64,000 bases of DNA from Acanthococcus lagerstroemiae. Lineage: Eukaryota; Arthropoda; Insecta; Hemiptera; Eriococcidae. The stretch is taken from positions 39,692,955 to 39,756,954 of the forward strand of contig CM063111.1 of assembly GCA_031841125.1 (NCBI GenBank). Reading direction: 5' to 3'. Numbering within the stretch: position 1 is the stretch's first letter; the number at the start of each line of letters is the position of its first letter. This document shows positions 10,440-22,055 of this stretch, one piece after another. The notes beneath the pieces are model-generated. The model was not told where the DNA came from. It did no database searches and was given only the letters and a program-made list of their open reading frames with translations. Made by a program: the position numbers and the translations under genes.

Positions 10440-11300
10440 CAGTCAAATTAGAATCAAATCGAGCCTAAATAGGAAAAAATTACGATCACAGGCTTTTTTG
10501 CGAATTATTGTGCGGACCGAATTACTCAATGGCCCACATAAGACACACACCCCAACACATGTGCATTTTCCACTCGATAATAAATAAGTCTCCTTCTTCA
10601 ATTTAGAGTCAATCACTTGAATAGTATGAGAGATATTGGAATAGTTTATCGGATCGAAAATACGCTCTTTAAAATGCCTAACAAAATGATATTGAACATG
10701 ACATCTTTCACGTGAAAAGGAGCGCCACAGAAGGTTAGTCAAAACGAAGGTATTTTTTCATTTCTGAATTTTTTTCAAATAAGTGGAAAATTACCTGAGA
10801 TATAAGGAACATTTATCGGACTAAACAGAGTCTGTGAATAATTTTCTATAAGATGATACCAAATATGAGGCCCATAATTTAATGGAAACCACCACAGATG
10901 AGCTACCAAAAAAGTAGGATCCCTCTCCGCGTTCATGCAAATATATTACAAATTATGAAGTATTTCGATAAATCGTACTTTATTAGTAGCCCGCTGGGGT
11001 GATTCCCATTAGGTTAGGAGCATCATATTTGGTATCATTTTGTAGGGAATTGTAAACAGAACCTTCCTGCGTGTCGTAGGATGAATGTTCCCCTTATCTC
11101 ACATAATGTTACATTTATTTGGTAAGAAGAAAACGAAAATAAAAAATACCTACTTTTTGGGTGGCCCTGTGCGACACTCCACTTTGACTCAAAGGTATCA
11201 TATTTGGCATATTTTTGTAGGGAATTTTGAAAAACGTATTTTCGATCCTATAAACTATTCCAATATCCCCATACGTTTCGAATTATTTGGAAAAAACTGA
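10440..11300. repeat. palindromic (foldback) repeat array
   Basis: An arm at about 10625-10700 (AGATATTGGAATAGTTTATC, GGATCGAAAATACG) recurs inverted at about 11215-11280. Inside, two further half-units carry ATGATACCAAATATGA (10852) and, inverted, TCATATTTGGTATCATTTTG (11027). The layout is roughly two units facing two inverted units, so a single strand could fold on itself. No coding capacity was seen and no target duplication was resolved. Confidence 0.55.
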
Positions 11301-11658
11301 CAAATAGAACACATGTGTCAAACAACCAGTAAAGAAAGAAAAAAAACAACAAAAAAACCACAATTTTAGCAGGTTATAGCCTCCAGTGGCAAAACATTAA
11401 TATAGACATTACAGTTAATACGATATAGCAAAAAAATTTTGCGACCCCGCCTCCCTAAGTTGTAAATTGATTTCCCTCGTTCATGAACATTTATATAAAA
11501 ATAACTACACGATGATGGAACTACCTACCATATGTCAATATTACGTGTAAAGATCCATTTGAAATTTCACTCGCACTCAGCCATGGAAAAATTTTAATAT
11601 TTTCGATGAAATTTTATACACTTCATGTTTATTTCCAAATGCAATTTTTTAGCCTTAT

Positions 11659-12899
11659 CATGGACGAAACTATAGGGGGTGTGGGGGTTGTAACCCCCCT
11701 CCCCTCCTCACAATAATTTGGCAGTCGACAAATTTCGAGATTGTTCATTTGAAATTTTTCATTTTTTTATGAACGTTTGTTTGTGTTTTTTTTTGTTTTT
11801 TTTGTTTTTTTCAATTAAGACATATTTCGATTAAAAAATCGGCAAATTTTCAATTTTAAAAAAAATGTTGTCGGCGAACATTTGTATTTTGTTCAAAAAA
11901 AAAAATATATCTGTCGGCAAATTTTTCTTCTCCACCTCCCCAAACTGAAAGTCAAATTTCGTTTCTGAAAATGGAGTACCCTCAATTCCTGTCGGAGACT
12001 AATCAGTCAAAAGTCGAAGGTTTCAAGCTGAGTACGTCATACGTTATCTGAAAGGTTGAAACAAATCTGAAGTGTGGAAGACATTTCGAAAATCTGAAAG
12101 TCGGTCGCAAACGTTAAATTTCAATAACTATTCTGTTTTTACTAGATTCTCTGTTTGACTTAGAGCCTGAAATTTGAGACAGTTGAACATTTTAATAAAA
12201 TCTAAAAGTTAAAAGCAAAAAAACTTATTTTCCAATATCACAAGCTGAATTCGATAGCAAAGAATGTTCTATTGTTTAATTTACGCCCTTCGGTCCTGGT
12301 GAATATAGGAAGGAAATTTAGTCTGGAACAAAAACAAAAGTCAAAACTTCATGTGCTTTTCCCATAAGAACGAAAGGGAGCTTATGGCACGGATTCCCCT
12401 AATCCACTCCAACTTTGTTGTTTTTTTTTGTTTGTTTTTTTGATATTATTAAGAAATTCAGAAAAAAAATATCGCCGAGAGTAAATAACGACCACTTTAA
12501 TGTGTAAAGGAAGTTGTGTATTCCTCTCAAGTATTCCTACCATCCTTCCAGCTTACCCTCCCAGATTGGGGTACGCATATGTGCGTAAATGTGAGTGCTT
12601 GAGAAATAAGGTTCCAATCTACATTTTCAGGGACGAAACTTGGGGGGGGGACACCCCCAATAATTTGACAATCGGCAAATTTTGAAACTGTTCATTTGAA
12701 TTTCTCATTTTCTAACAACGTTTGTTTGTTAGTTTATTATTTTTTTTTCAATTAAAACATATTATTTTGATTGAAAAATCGGCAAATTTTCAAATTAAAA
12801 AAAAAATTGTCGGCGAATTTTTAGTTTTCAAAAAATGTTTGCCGGTAAATTTTTCTTCTTCACCCCCCCCCCCAAACTGAAAGTCAAGTTTCGTCTCTG
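11659..12899. mobile_element. composite element, copy A: two MITE-like modules around a spacer
   Basis: Left module 11659-11967 and right module 12628-12899 are direct copies of one ~270-310 bp sequence. Each begins C(A)-GGACGAAAC followed by G runs, contains TCGGCAAATTTTCAA and GTCGGCGAA, and ends AAACTGAAAGTCAA-TTTCGT-TCTG, so each module has its own inverted ends. Between them is a 660-bp spacer with no open frame. The whole unit, not each module, is flanked by 8-bp direct repeats: AGCCTTAT (11651-11658) and AGCCCTAT (12900-12907), 7 of 8. This indicates that the complete 1.24-kb composite inserted as one hAT-like element. Confidence 0.78.
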
Positions 12900-13340
12900 A
12901 GCCCTATCTGATTTCCGACGTCAATTTTTCTTTTTTGTTTCACCCCACACGACAAATTCTGACTCCTAGGCGGCAATTGAACGTGAGGAATTTTTTACTT
13001 AGTTTTCAAAATAAATTTTCTATATTTTAGTCTGCTGTTTTGCTGTTCACAACATCCTCCCCCCAGAAACTCAAACGGCTAGCTATGGCCCTGGCTCCGA
13101 TTCTTCTCGTAAGAAAGTATCGATGGAGGCCAAATAAATTAACCCGTAACTGGCCACATTGTAAAAACTTTTATTTTTTATTTTTTCCCTTTTTTTTAAT
13201 TCTTCTTTTTTTTTTCTTGTCAATTTTAAAAATGATTATCAATTCGGATACTTGACTTCTCAGTTGGAAAAATTTTAATTTTCAGTTAACGAAATTGAAT
13301 TTTCTCCTCAACTAAAAAATGTTGTTCAATACGTTCCTGC

Positions 13341-13602
13341 CAGTGGCGTAGCCAAGGTAGGGGGATTAGGGGAATAAATCCCCCTCTCCCCGTGATGAGA
13401 ATTTTATATGCTGGCAGTATCACAGTAAATACGCGAAATGAAATTTTAATTCAGATGCACAACTGAAGTTGAAAAGCCCAACATGAACGCGTGTTTCTTA
13501 TGACTTGATAATTTACATTTTCATTATTGGAAAACCAGTCTAACTACATTAAAAAAAAATTGCCGACTTCCCCCCCTTGGAAAAATCCTAGCTACGCCAC
13601 TG
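13341..13602. mobile_element. hAT-like MITE (CAGTGGCGTAGC ends)
   Basis: A 262-bp element with inverted ends CAGTGGCGTAGCCAAGG and, reverse-complemented from the right, CAGTGGCGTAGCTAGGA. The 8-bp flanks GTTCCTGC and ATCCCTGC match at 6 of 8. G and C runs sit just inside the ends. It lies in the acyltransferase intron. Confidence 0.8.
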
Positions 13603-13610
13603 ATCCCTGC

Positions 13611-15177
13611 ATAATATAGACCATCTGCACATTCGAAACACCCTTGAGAGTCGAGAATTAACATTTCCTTAAAAAGTTTCGAATTATTTTTTTGTAAGAA
13701 AAGGTGTGGTCGAGGCGTAACCTGTTAATATTATTTGATGTACAATTTTTAGGTGTTTACCTCTCCAACAAGTGAAACAATAATCCACCCTATACTCATT
13801 AAAATTTATGTCCGAAAATACCTGGTGCCCTACTACTTGCAAGTACATTTTACCTATCTCGCAAATTTAGGAAGCTGTTGAGTTTTAATTAGTTCTATCG
13901 CGTTTTCATGTATGTCTCTGATCAGTTTTCATGTTTTGAAGCAGAGGTAACAGATTAGGCTTGAAGCTTGAGCGCTTTTCCAGTGGGTCAAAGCGAGGAA
14001 ATTGGGGCGAATTTGGAAACTCTACATCTAAAAAGCAAAAATAAAAATAACAAAATAGAAGTATGGTTTAGTCTTTTTACTAAGAGGCAAACGATTGGCT
14101 GTAGGGAAGCACTGCTCTCATTTGCTCCCCTGATGCTGAGGGCCTGTGACGGATAGATTATATTAATTATTTTCTGATCATCTAACTTATCATGAGCGTC
14201 TCATCCGATTTGTTGATTTTCCATCAACCCCTTCAATTCGAATATCCAGGGTTATGTTAAAAAAACAATTTTACTATGCTAGTGGTAAAGATCAAATTTC
14301 CTACCCTTCAAGTCCACAGACGTGCAATATTACTTGACACATTTTACCCTATTATGTTGAAATACTGAACCGTCAGTTAAATAACTGGTACAGCGAAGAC
14401 ATTTTTGCCATAAAAGGGGGAAGATTGTTATACATAGTACAAAAACACGACTAGATTTGAGTTTCTGTTTACTGACCATGAGATTCTACTTGTCAGACCT
14501 TCAAGTTTTATCTGGCTATGCATTTGCTTTGACACCACCCTCCTATTCAGGTTGAATTGGACGGAGATGGGAAGGATCTCCAAAGTTCGAGTTGGCAAAG
14601 TTTTAGAAGTGAAGACCTTTTCTCGCTCATCAACCTTGATTTACAAATCGCCCTCATCCCCTCCAACAGCCAAATTATCAAATTTTATGTAGGTAATTCA
14701 ATGGTGGGCTCATCTGGCTATAGTATTCGTAAACTTACTCAGCTTCGTTAGTCTCTGAAATATTTACAAAGTGCCCTCACTATGAAAAATTTCGAAGGTT
14801 GTGGAGAAGGCAAAATTTTCCAGCTCGAGAAACCTCGAGATGTGGAGAGAATATTCGCGCACTAACAGAAGAGGTGACGAAAGCATACTCAAAATAAAGT
14901 CAAAATAACGTCATAAAACAGAAGTTAATTTTTGGTTCATAGCTTTCAAATTACTCTAAAATCTCACGATCAACATAGAACATACACGTACACAAATTTG
15001 TCTGTTCCCTTGAGACACATCAATCATCTCAATACCAGCTTCGATTAAAAATTGAAGTACATATTTTCGTTTCCCTCAACTATAAACGTATCGCCGATAC
15101 ATCACATAACTTGGCTCCGAAGTTGTAATCGCAATTACCAAAACAGTCTGATACACTCCATTCGTTCAAATTTTCAG
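13611..15177. other. intron 3' part, nothing recognised
   Basis: Intronic sequence leading to the acceptor at 15177. A CTATTCAG|GTTGAATTGGAC junction at about 14550 opens a 60-codon frame (14557-14751), but nothing follows it in phase, and the two known exons already join perfectly without it. Confidence 0.4.
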
Positions 15178-16516
15178 GAATACGTCAGCGACGCGATCAC
15201 CAAGTATCTCCCTCCATGGAATAAAATTCCGCCCTGGCAGATAATGATCATCACGACTGAACCAGACCGCTTTTATATTTTGGCCCGCGTTCACCATCTC
15301 TACATAGCCGAAGACAATATCAGTTTCGGCCACTTGCTCATGATCGACCCGGAGGACAAATGGACTCCGGCACGGCCACAAGACCTGGACAGCATCGAGA
15401 ACATTCTGCAACAGATATTCCGCAAGCCGCGAGCCTTACCTCTGCTCTGCAACCACATCTGCGGCATCATCTCAAACCTTTGGAATGTGCTGGTGTCTTC
15501 CTATGATCCGCTGCTGAATCCGTGGATCCAGACTTCATCGCCTAACATATTCCACTTCAACGTGATCGTCCTGATCACAGCGTTGGCCATCTTGCGAGAG
15601 TACCTAAGAACAGGCAAAAATCTGGTCGCCATTGTTAAAAAAGAAATGTCACGCCGGAAAGTCGATCTTCGTTTCTTTAGTCGCTGTTTCCTGAACACGC
15701 TGTACCCGTTCGTCATCATCAGAATCACGATCGCCTCGTTGTGGTGGTTCTACATCAAATGTCTGTTGCACCTTCCAATCACCATGCTGCACGTGCTTTA
15801 CGATACGCCGATATATTTGAGATGGTTTTTCATTGTCTTGCGGGCGCAGGGCGAGGTACTCTACATCTTCCACCTGGTATACACGGCCCCCCGTATCCTG
15901 CTGGACGAGCTGATCTTACCTATGTTCCATTTACCCAAACACCATTTGCAAAAAGTATCGCTATCCGGACGCAAAGTGGTCTGTTGGACGCCGCCGATCC
16001 CGATCGAGCTGATCCGCAAGATCCGGGACAAGACGGGAGTCGCGTCCTGCGAAATCCAGCTGTATGGTATGGCCGCCGCTCTGCACGGCTACTTCCAGAA
16101 ATACAAGCTCGACGTAACGGACGAAATACTCACCACCACCAGGTTCATACCGCAAGAGCACCTGCTCAAGTCGGCCAACCGGATATCCAGCGGTCTACTG
16201 TGTCTGTCGTTGCCCCTCAATCTACCGGAGGATGACGCTTTGTACGGGCTCCACATGATGCAGTTGTCGCTGCAGGACGCGATGACCAACCAAACGGCCT
16301 TGTACCTGGCGTCACTGTGGCAGTACGACTACGGTCTGCTGACCACGATACTGCCGTCGATATTGGCCAGGATCGTGTTGTACGTCTTGTCGACCAGGTA
16401 CTCGGTTATGCTGACACAGATTGAAGCTCATACGAAGGAGATGCGGAAGAGACACTTGATCTGGGGACAGGAGGTGGAGTCGTTCATCTACTGGAGGCCG
16501 CCGCAAGCTAACGTCA
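15178..16516 (+). CDS. WSD1-like membrane O-acyltransferase, main exon
   Basis: This exon holds most of a WSD1-like acyltransferase, a family that joins acyl-CoA to a fatty alcohol or diacylglycerol at membranes; the substrate here is unknown. It starts after AAATTTTCAG and stops at GTCA|GTAAGT, phase 1. Order of features: PPWNKIPPWQI (family 'PLWe'); RVHHLYIAED at 15289-15318, the catalytic HH site; a long hydrophobic insert at about 15550-15920 with three or four probable membrane spans; SGRKVV at 15964; ASCEIQLYGMAAALHGYF, aligning with family NDV..A...GALR.Y but with Cys-Glu replacing Asn-Asp; and LCLSLPLNLPEDDAL in the C-terminal domain. The classical HHxxxDG is not intact: Asp falls one place later (HHLYIAED). 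The frame upstream of 15178 (from 15052) is intronic read-through, and the frame beyond 16516 is likewise intron. Codon use is clearly more GC-rich than the flanks. Confidence 0.87.
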
Positions 16517-19026
16517 GTAAGTATCTATATACTTTATTTTATGATAACAGGTTTGAACCCTATAGACTGAAGTACACTATCAACTCAGGCACGGCTACTG
16601 TTTTAAGATACTTCTTATTCTGGTGCCACATCCACAGGGCACGACAAACTAGACAGGGTAATCGAGGTCGTTCGCCGTTGCTTTCTTCACGGTTTGCTGC
16701 ATCTGAGTGCTTTCTTCTTCATGTGGAAGATATACGCGTCTCACGAAGTAAAGTAAATTATGGCGAGAAACACAACAAAACACAGCGCCAATCCTCTAGA
16801 TGTGCTGTCAACCAAGCCTGTTGAAAAATCCCAGGATTCTTCCTAAAAAATGTTGAGGCAAACATTTTCGCCTCTTCTATGTTTCTGAACAATTAAATGT
16901 TTACGGACTCATCACATCTGTTGTTTTACTCCCTCCGTCCTCATTTCTGTCGAGGATCCACAAAACTTTCCTTTTTCTTTTCACTTTGGTTCTTGAATAC
17001 TGTGAAGAAGAGTGAAGAGAATTTCATTACTTAGAACATTTCGGGACCACTAAGAGCTCTTTTCTTGTGACAGGTCACAGATGTATTTTACATTTCTATT
17101 GCTGTGTAAAATCCGAGTGCTTATTACTCCCATAAGGGGATAAATTTGCCATTTCCCTTATGGAAGTGAAAAATTTGAAGAAGCAGCGCATATTCACTCA
17201 GTTTTATGTAAATTCTTGAGAACTCTTGAGATTTTGTTTCAAGATCTCAAGATCTTGAGAAAAACCTCAAAATCTTAGCCGTGCTTTAGATACTAGTGGT
17301 AACGAGTTCCCCGAGTATGATTCCTCGAAGGGGGGAGGCTGTTGAGCACGCTATCTATCTACCTCGATTGATACTGCGGTCGCTCTGTTCCCTAGGATGT
17401 TTGCGGGAAGAGAAGCGAAACTTGTCTACTACCTTGCGGCACAGAGGATCGAATCGGATTCGAAGTGGACACGTTACCACTGGTTCACAGAGCGACACAC
17501 GTTCCAAGATCATTCTATGCAACATCGGACTGGCCACGTCGGTTGGTCAGTAATCACAGGCTAGCAGGTCAAATGAATCACCGAAAAGGGCCCAACGAAC
17601 TCAAAAGTTCACGCATTTGCTTATCGAAACTTGTTTCAGATAGGGATAGCCTATGACATCCTAGTCCGGGGGGTGGGAGGGCTCAGCCCACCCTGAGACA
17701 ATTAGTTGCCCGCTCTAGTATTTTTTGATTTTTTGGCTTTCTTTCTTTCTTTCAGCAAGATTTTGAAATGAAGTATGAAGAGAAATCTTGCTATAGTGAA
17801 ATTTCATACGTTTGAACATTTTGTTTGAAGTACGGTTCCGGCGTTTTTTGTTTATATTAACATGAGAAATTTTGCTCTGCCCGTCGTGAAAAAATGGAAG
17901 CCCACCCTGGGAAAGTGGCCACGCTACAGGCTTGAATAAGAGCTCACACGACTTGATGACAATCGCTGAGAGCCCAAAGTTTGGTCGGTCCGACGCTGAA
18001 CACATAAAAATCTGGGTTCTGTTAAATTTGCTTCCATTACAAAACTTCATAGTCCGTTGTATCAAATGAGCAAATTTAATTTTAAGAGGAACAAATTTCA
18101 GCAAAGGTTGGGTGATTAGATTTTCTCCTCTCTGGGAAGGGGAGAGGCAAACTAATTTTCCGAGGCTAATACCTCCATTTGCTTCCTTTTCCCTCGTTAC
18201 GATCCTACAGCTTTTCATTTTAACAATCTCTGTATTCAACAACTTCCTGGGATTCGCTTTTCTAGAATCCACCGAAATTCATTAAAAAATTGAATTCTGA
18301 ACAGGGATATGTGGGGGCGAGAAGAAAAGACTGAAAAATTTACAACTGCTGAAGGACGTAACAAAGGTAAATAACTTCTAAAAGATTATTCGTTGGAAAT
18401 TGTGAGAAAAAATTAACTTCTTCGTATAGTTCTAGAAGAAACTTCGCGATGACACGACAGCAAATTCTGCCGAAACTTTTCCGAAACTTTTTCCATTTTA
18501 AACAATATTACGTAGAAGCTGAATTTTACGAAAAATTTTCAACTCGACTGTAATGCAACCACATCGTGTCAGCTGGAGTCGCCACTTTCTGAAAGACTTT
18601 AAGAGTCTACTTAAAACGCGTATTCTTTGATCGTACACCTGACAGAGTCAGTAGACAGTTCATTAACTACATATAGGTATAGACGAAAAAATTATCTTTT
18701 GAACAGCCTTCACATTTGGGTGGAACAGAGTCGAAATGTTTATAGCTTTTGATGTTTTGAATACAGTAAGATTATATGGTGACATTTGCTCTCCAGTGAT
18801 TTTATCATATACTACTGATGTGGGTTGGTTTCACGAGTTTGTAACATTGTGACCTTAGGAGATTGGAAAGATAGTTATTGTTCTTTAATGTTGTAACAGA
18901 GTAATAAACTGTAAATGAACCATTTATAGAAATACGCTTTCTGTAAATTCACTCGATGTCGCATATTTTAATTTACGGGGAAAGAAAACTCCTTCAGATG
19001 GTTAATTTTCAAGCTAGGACGTTTGG
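16517..19026. other. intron 5' part, nothing firmly recognised
   Basis: The first 2.5 kb of the 5.35-kb intron. 17280-17660 is more GC-rich than its surroundings and has no readable product. 17660-17930 has G-rich and C-rich ends resembling a MITE, but the two ends do not pair convincingly. Confidence 0.35.
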
Positions 19027-19722
19027 ATATGAATCGGTTAGAACCAAAAGGGGTTAAGTCCACTTTTGTCGTTTTTGCTTTTTTCATGGATTATGTGGCA
19101 TTGAAGTATCGTGGATCTGCTGGTGTGGTCGAAATTTCGTGAAACAGCTGGGAAAGTGCTTTTTGGCAACGTCGCTTTCTTTCATTTTTTAGTAATCAAA
19201 ATTTTTTCAAAAAATGTATTTTTTCCAGGCATTGTTTGAAAATGGTGTATTTTAGAGTACAAAATAGAAATAAATAAAAAATATCAGCCCACCCCCTCTT
19301 TTTGCATTTTTATACCTGAAAAGTGCTATCTTCAAAAACGAAATCGCAATTTTCCAATACAGCTTCAGAACTTTCTTTCTTACAAGCAGGGATTTTGCTC
19401 GATTGAAATGGAACCAAGACTAAAGTGACCCCTTTATGTCTCGCTACAAAAGGGGGGGGGGATTTCGAGCCGTAAAACTGCAAAAAAAAATCTTTCAGAA
19501 TCAGAAGGGGTTAAGTCCTAAAACTTTGAGCCCCCCAGCTTCGGCCCATCAAAATTTTATTCGACGGGACCGGGCTTATAAGTTGTCTCCTGTGACCCTT
19601 TACCACCACTGTGAAGAACGCATTCCGCACGATTTTCAAATTTTCGAATAAAACAGTTTTTCTCGCTTCCTGAAATGTGCGATTTTTGGACTTAACCCCT
19701 TTTGGTTCTAACCGATTCATAT
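19027..19722. mobile_element. element with perfect 36-bp terminal inverted repeats
   Basis: The left end 19027-19062 and the right end 19687-19722 are exact reverse complements over 36 bp, beginning ATATGAATCGGTTAGAACC and including AAGGGGTTAAGTCC. The inner motif AGAAGGGGTTAAGTCC also occurs once inside near 19503. The 696-bp unit has no recognisable transposase. The target duplication is uncertain: the outer ATAT is itself palindromic. The superfamily was not identified. Confidence 0.75.
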
Positions 19723-20476
19723 CGAGCTGTTCTTTTCTTTCTGTCTGTTGGCCAGTTTAATTTCTGTTAAGCAGATGAGTCAAATATACTTCCAAGCCAA
19801 CCCAGTTTATCAATTCCAGGGGTTTTCTCAAAAGAAGTTCTCACTCTTGGTCAACTTTCGAACGCGCTTTTCTCAAAATACAGTTTTCCGTACCTCAACT
19901 TCAAAAATCGAAAGAATATTTTTCTGTAACTCTACAGAGCTAGTTATAGTCTCATTCGAAAGGTAATTTTGTGAAGTGTAACCCCTTCCCCTTAACTCAT
20001 ACCGACAATATGGGCCCTTCCAGTAGAGACGTACACTATGCTGACCCATGCTGACCTGAACTGACAAAAAATCCCATGAACCATTTGTTTAATGACAAAA
20101 TTTCAAAATCAATTTGAAGTTTGGACAAAATCGCAGTTTTGAAACGTTTTTGTGAGAATGATCCATTTATGATACAACTGAAAGGCGTAGACAGCCAGAG
20201 TAAATGAATATAAGGAGAACGTATATTTAAGTCTTACATGAAATAGAGAAACCGACGCAGGAAGAAACATTTCACAGTTTTAATAACGGAAACATGAAAA
20301 TAATTAGGCGAGAAGACAGGGAGAGACTAACAAAGCTAAGCATACTTGGTAGACTTGATAAGACTCCAGAAGCAGAAACAAAATTCAGAAAAACTTGGGG
20401 AGACGAGAAATATTAGCTGTACAGAGAGTGTTGGTTTGTAACGAAGCATGAGTAAGCGTCTGTCATGTTATTCCTA

Positions 20477-20787
20477 CAGGGACGTCAGGGACGTACCGAT
20501 AAAGGGCAGAGGGGTAACTCATCCCCTGTAGGAATTTTTCATTCAGCAGTTGGGAAAATTTACCATTTCAGTTAGGCGAGTTGGAAAAATCCAACAAGTT
20601 AAAAGGTTTTTTTTTCCCCCCTTTGATACTTGGGAACTGAGTTTAAAAGTTGAGAAACCCCAAAACAAGTCAAGAGGTTTTTCTTCTTTTGCACTGATAC
20701 TTGGGAATTTTGAGTTGAGTCATTCGGGACTTTCACAATTTTTACCCCCCCCCCTTTCTCCAAGAAAAACTCTTCGGTACGTCCCTG
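20477..20787. mobile_element. hAT-like MITE (CAGGGACGTACCGA ends), copy 1
   Basis: The ends CAGGGACGTACCGAT and, reverse-complemented from the right, CAGGGACGTACCGAAG are inverted. The flanks TATTCCTA (20469-20476) and TATTCCTC (20788-20795) match at 7 of 8. The first nine bases CAGGGACGT are duplicated at the left end. The body contains CAGTTGGGAAAATTTACCATTTCAG and TTGATACTTGG-type blocks shared with 37753-38099 and 44392-44607. Confidence 0.82.
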
Positions 20788-20819
20788 TATTCCTCAAACA
20801 TTTAAAAAAGTGATATCTC

Positions 20820-21310
20820 TGGATGGGAGATGGAATTGAATCCGGAACAGAATCCAGAATATCTGGATTCTCGGATTCCGAATCCAGTTCTGAATAATTT
20901 TTTCTTAAAATCGTATTCTGTGATTCTAAATCCAGTTTTTGATAGATTTGGATTCTTGGAGTCTTACTTGGATTCTAAATCTGTACCCGGATTCTGAGTT
21001 TGTATTTGAATTATCTGTATCCAGATTCTAAACCTAAATCAGAATTCTGAATCCAGATTAGAATTATGTTTTTCGCAGGATCCATCAATATTTCAGAATT
21101 TTTTCTACGAATTCTGTGGATTTTCCTTGGATTTTAGAATCCTTTTTCTGGAGTTCACGATAAGAATCCAGGTCCCAGGATTCGGATTCTCAACAAAATG
21201 ATTCTGCTAGGATTCCAGAATCCTCTTATCTGGATTCGGATTTTTGGATTCTGAACTACTTGGTCATGGACTCGAATTTTTAGATTCAGAATTCATTTTC
21301 TGGAACCTTT
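20820..21310. repeat. degenerate GGATTC / GAATCC word array (intron)
   Basis: Roughly 490 bp dominated by GGATTC, GAATCC, AGATTC and their inversions (for example TCTGGATTCTCGGATTCCG and AATTCTGAATCCAGATTAG). Spacing is irregular. It resembles the interiors of the word-array elements at 28276-28547 and 52740-54611, but terminal repeats could not be identified. Confidence 0.55.
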
Positions 21311-21867
21311 ACAACTTTGCTCTGGATGGCGCTTTCACACTGGTACAGGGACGAAGCGACTTTTTTTTTGGAAAGGGAGGCGGGAGAAACCTCAGTCGTG
21401 TCACCTGGCAAACATTATTGAATTTGGCAAGCGTAAAAAAAAAAAAGTCAACGCTTCTGAAATTTTGATCACTGTTGATCTGACTTCGCCAGTTGTGGGT
21501 CAATTTTACTAAGTTCATTAATTCTGGAAAATGTTTGGGAGAAATATTCCCTCCCGTACGTCGCTGCCATGGTATTATGGACGGGGCAGTGGAGCAGTTC
21601 TTCTTAGCAAATATTCAATTGCGGCCGCTTTTTAATTTACTCATTTTTAAATTTCATACAAAAAGGCTCCCTCCGAGCTGACTTCGGTGTATGCATTGTC
21701 GGTGCCGTAACTCGATTACCAAGCTAGAAATTCTTTCCCAAGGGTTGGTGTCAAGTCCACGAGAGCAAAACCACTTCTCCTAATTGGATTTCATTTCGTA
21801 ACCAGATATTTGGAGACAGGCAAACTAATTCTAGTTATTTACCTAATTAATAAAATGTTCTCCGCAG

Positions 21868-22055
21868 GTCTGTCGGTCACGTTAATCAACTACGGCGACG
21901 AGATGAGATTCGCGGTAATGGCGGACGCTGAATTAGCACCCGAGTATTCCATAATCGTGTCTCAATACGAATATTACATAAAGCAACTAGCCGAGGAAGC
22001 TGAAAATTATTCGGCTTCCACATCCGGAACACAGACGCCAACATCGGAGTTGTAA
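21868..22055 (+). CDS. WSD1-like O-acyltransferase, terminal exon
   Basis: After acceptor TTCTCCGCAG the leftover A from 16516 completes a Ser codon (A+GT), giving QANVS|LSVTLINYGDEMRFAV. The text continues MADAELAPEYSIIVSQYEYY and a polar tail to TAA at 22053-22055. 'L.vtl.nYgd.m.f.v.aD....p' is the standard closing motif of the WSD1 C-terminal domain, so both the splice phase and the homology support the join across 5.35 kb. The last 25 residues are rich in Ser, Thr and Glu and look like an unstructured tail. Earlier codons in this frame from 21810 are intron. Confidence 0.87.

Noticed and set aside
14557..14751. Possible extra acyltransferase exon after CTATTCAG
   Set aside because: The frame has no donor in phase, and exons 6083-6271 and 15178-16516 already join without a gap in the family alignment.
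15741..16235. A 164-codon plus-strand frame and several minus-strand frames inside the main acyltransferase exon
   Set aside because: Shadow frames of the GC-richer coding exon; only the 15178-16516 frame carries the family motifs and matches the splice phases.
17660..17930. Possible MITE with G-rich left and C-rich right ends
   Set aside because: The two ends share only GGGTGGG-type composition, and no target duplication was found.
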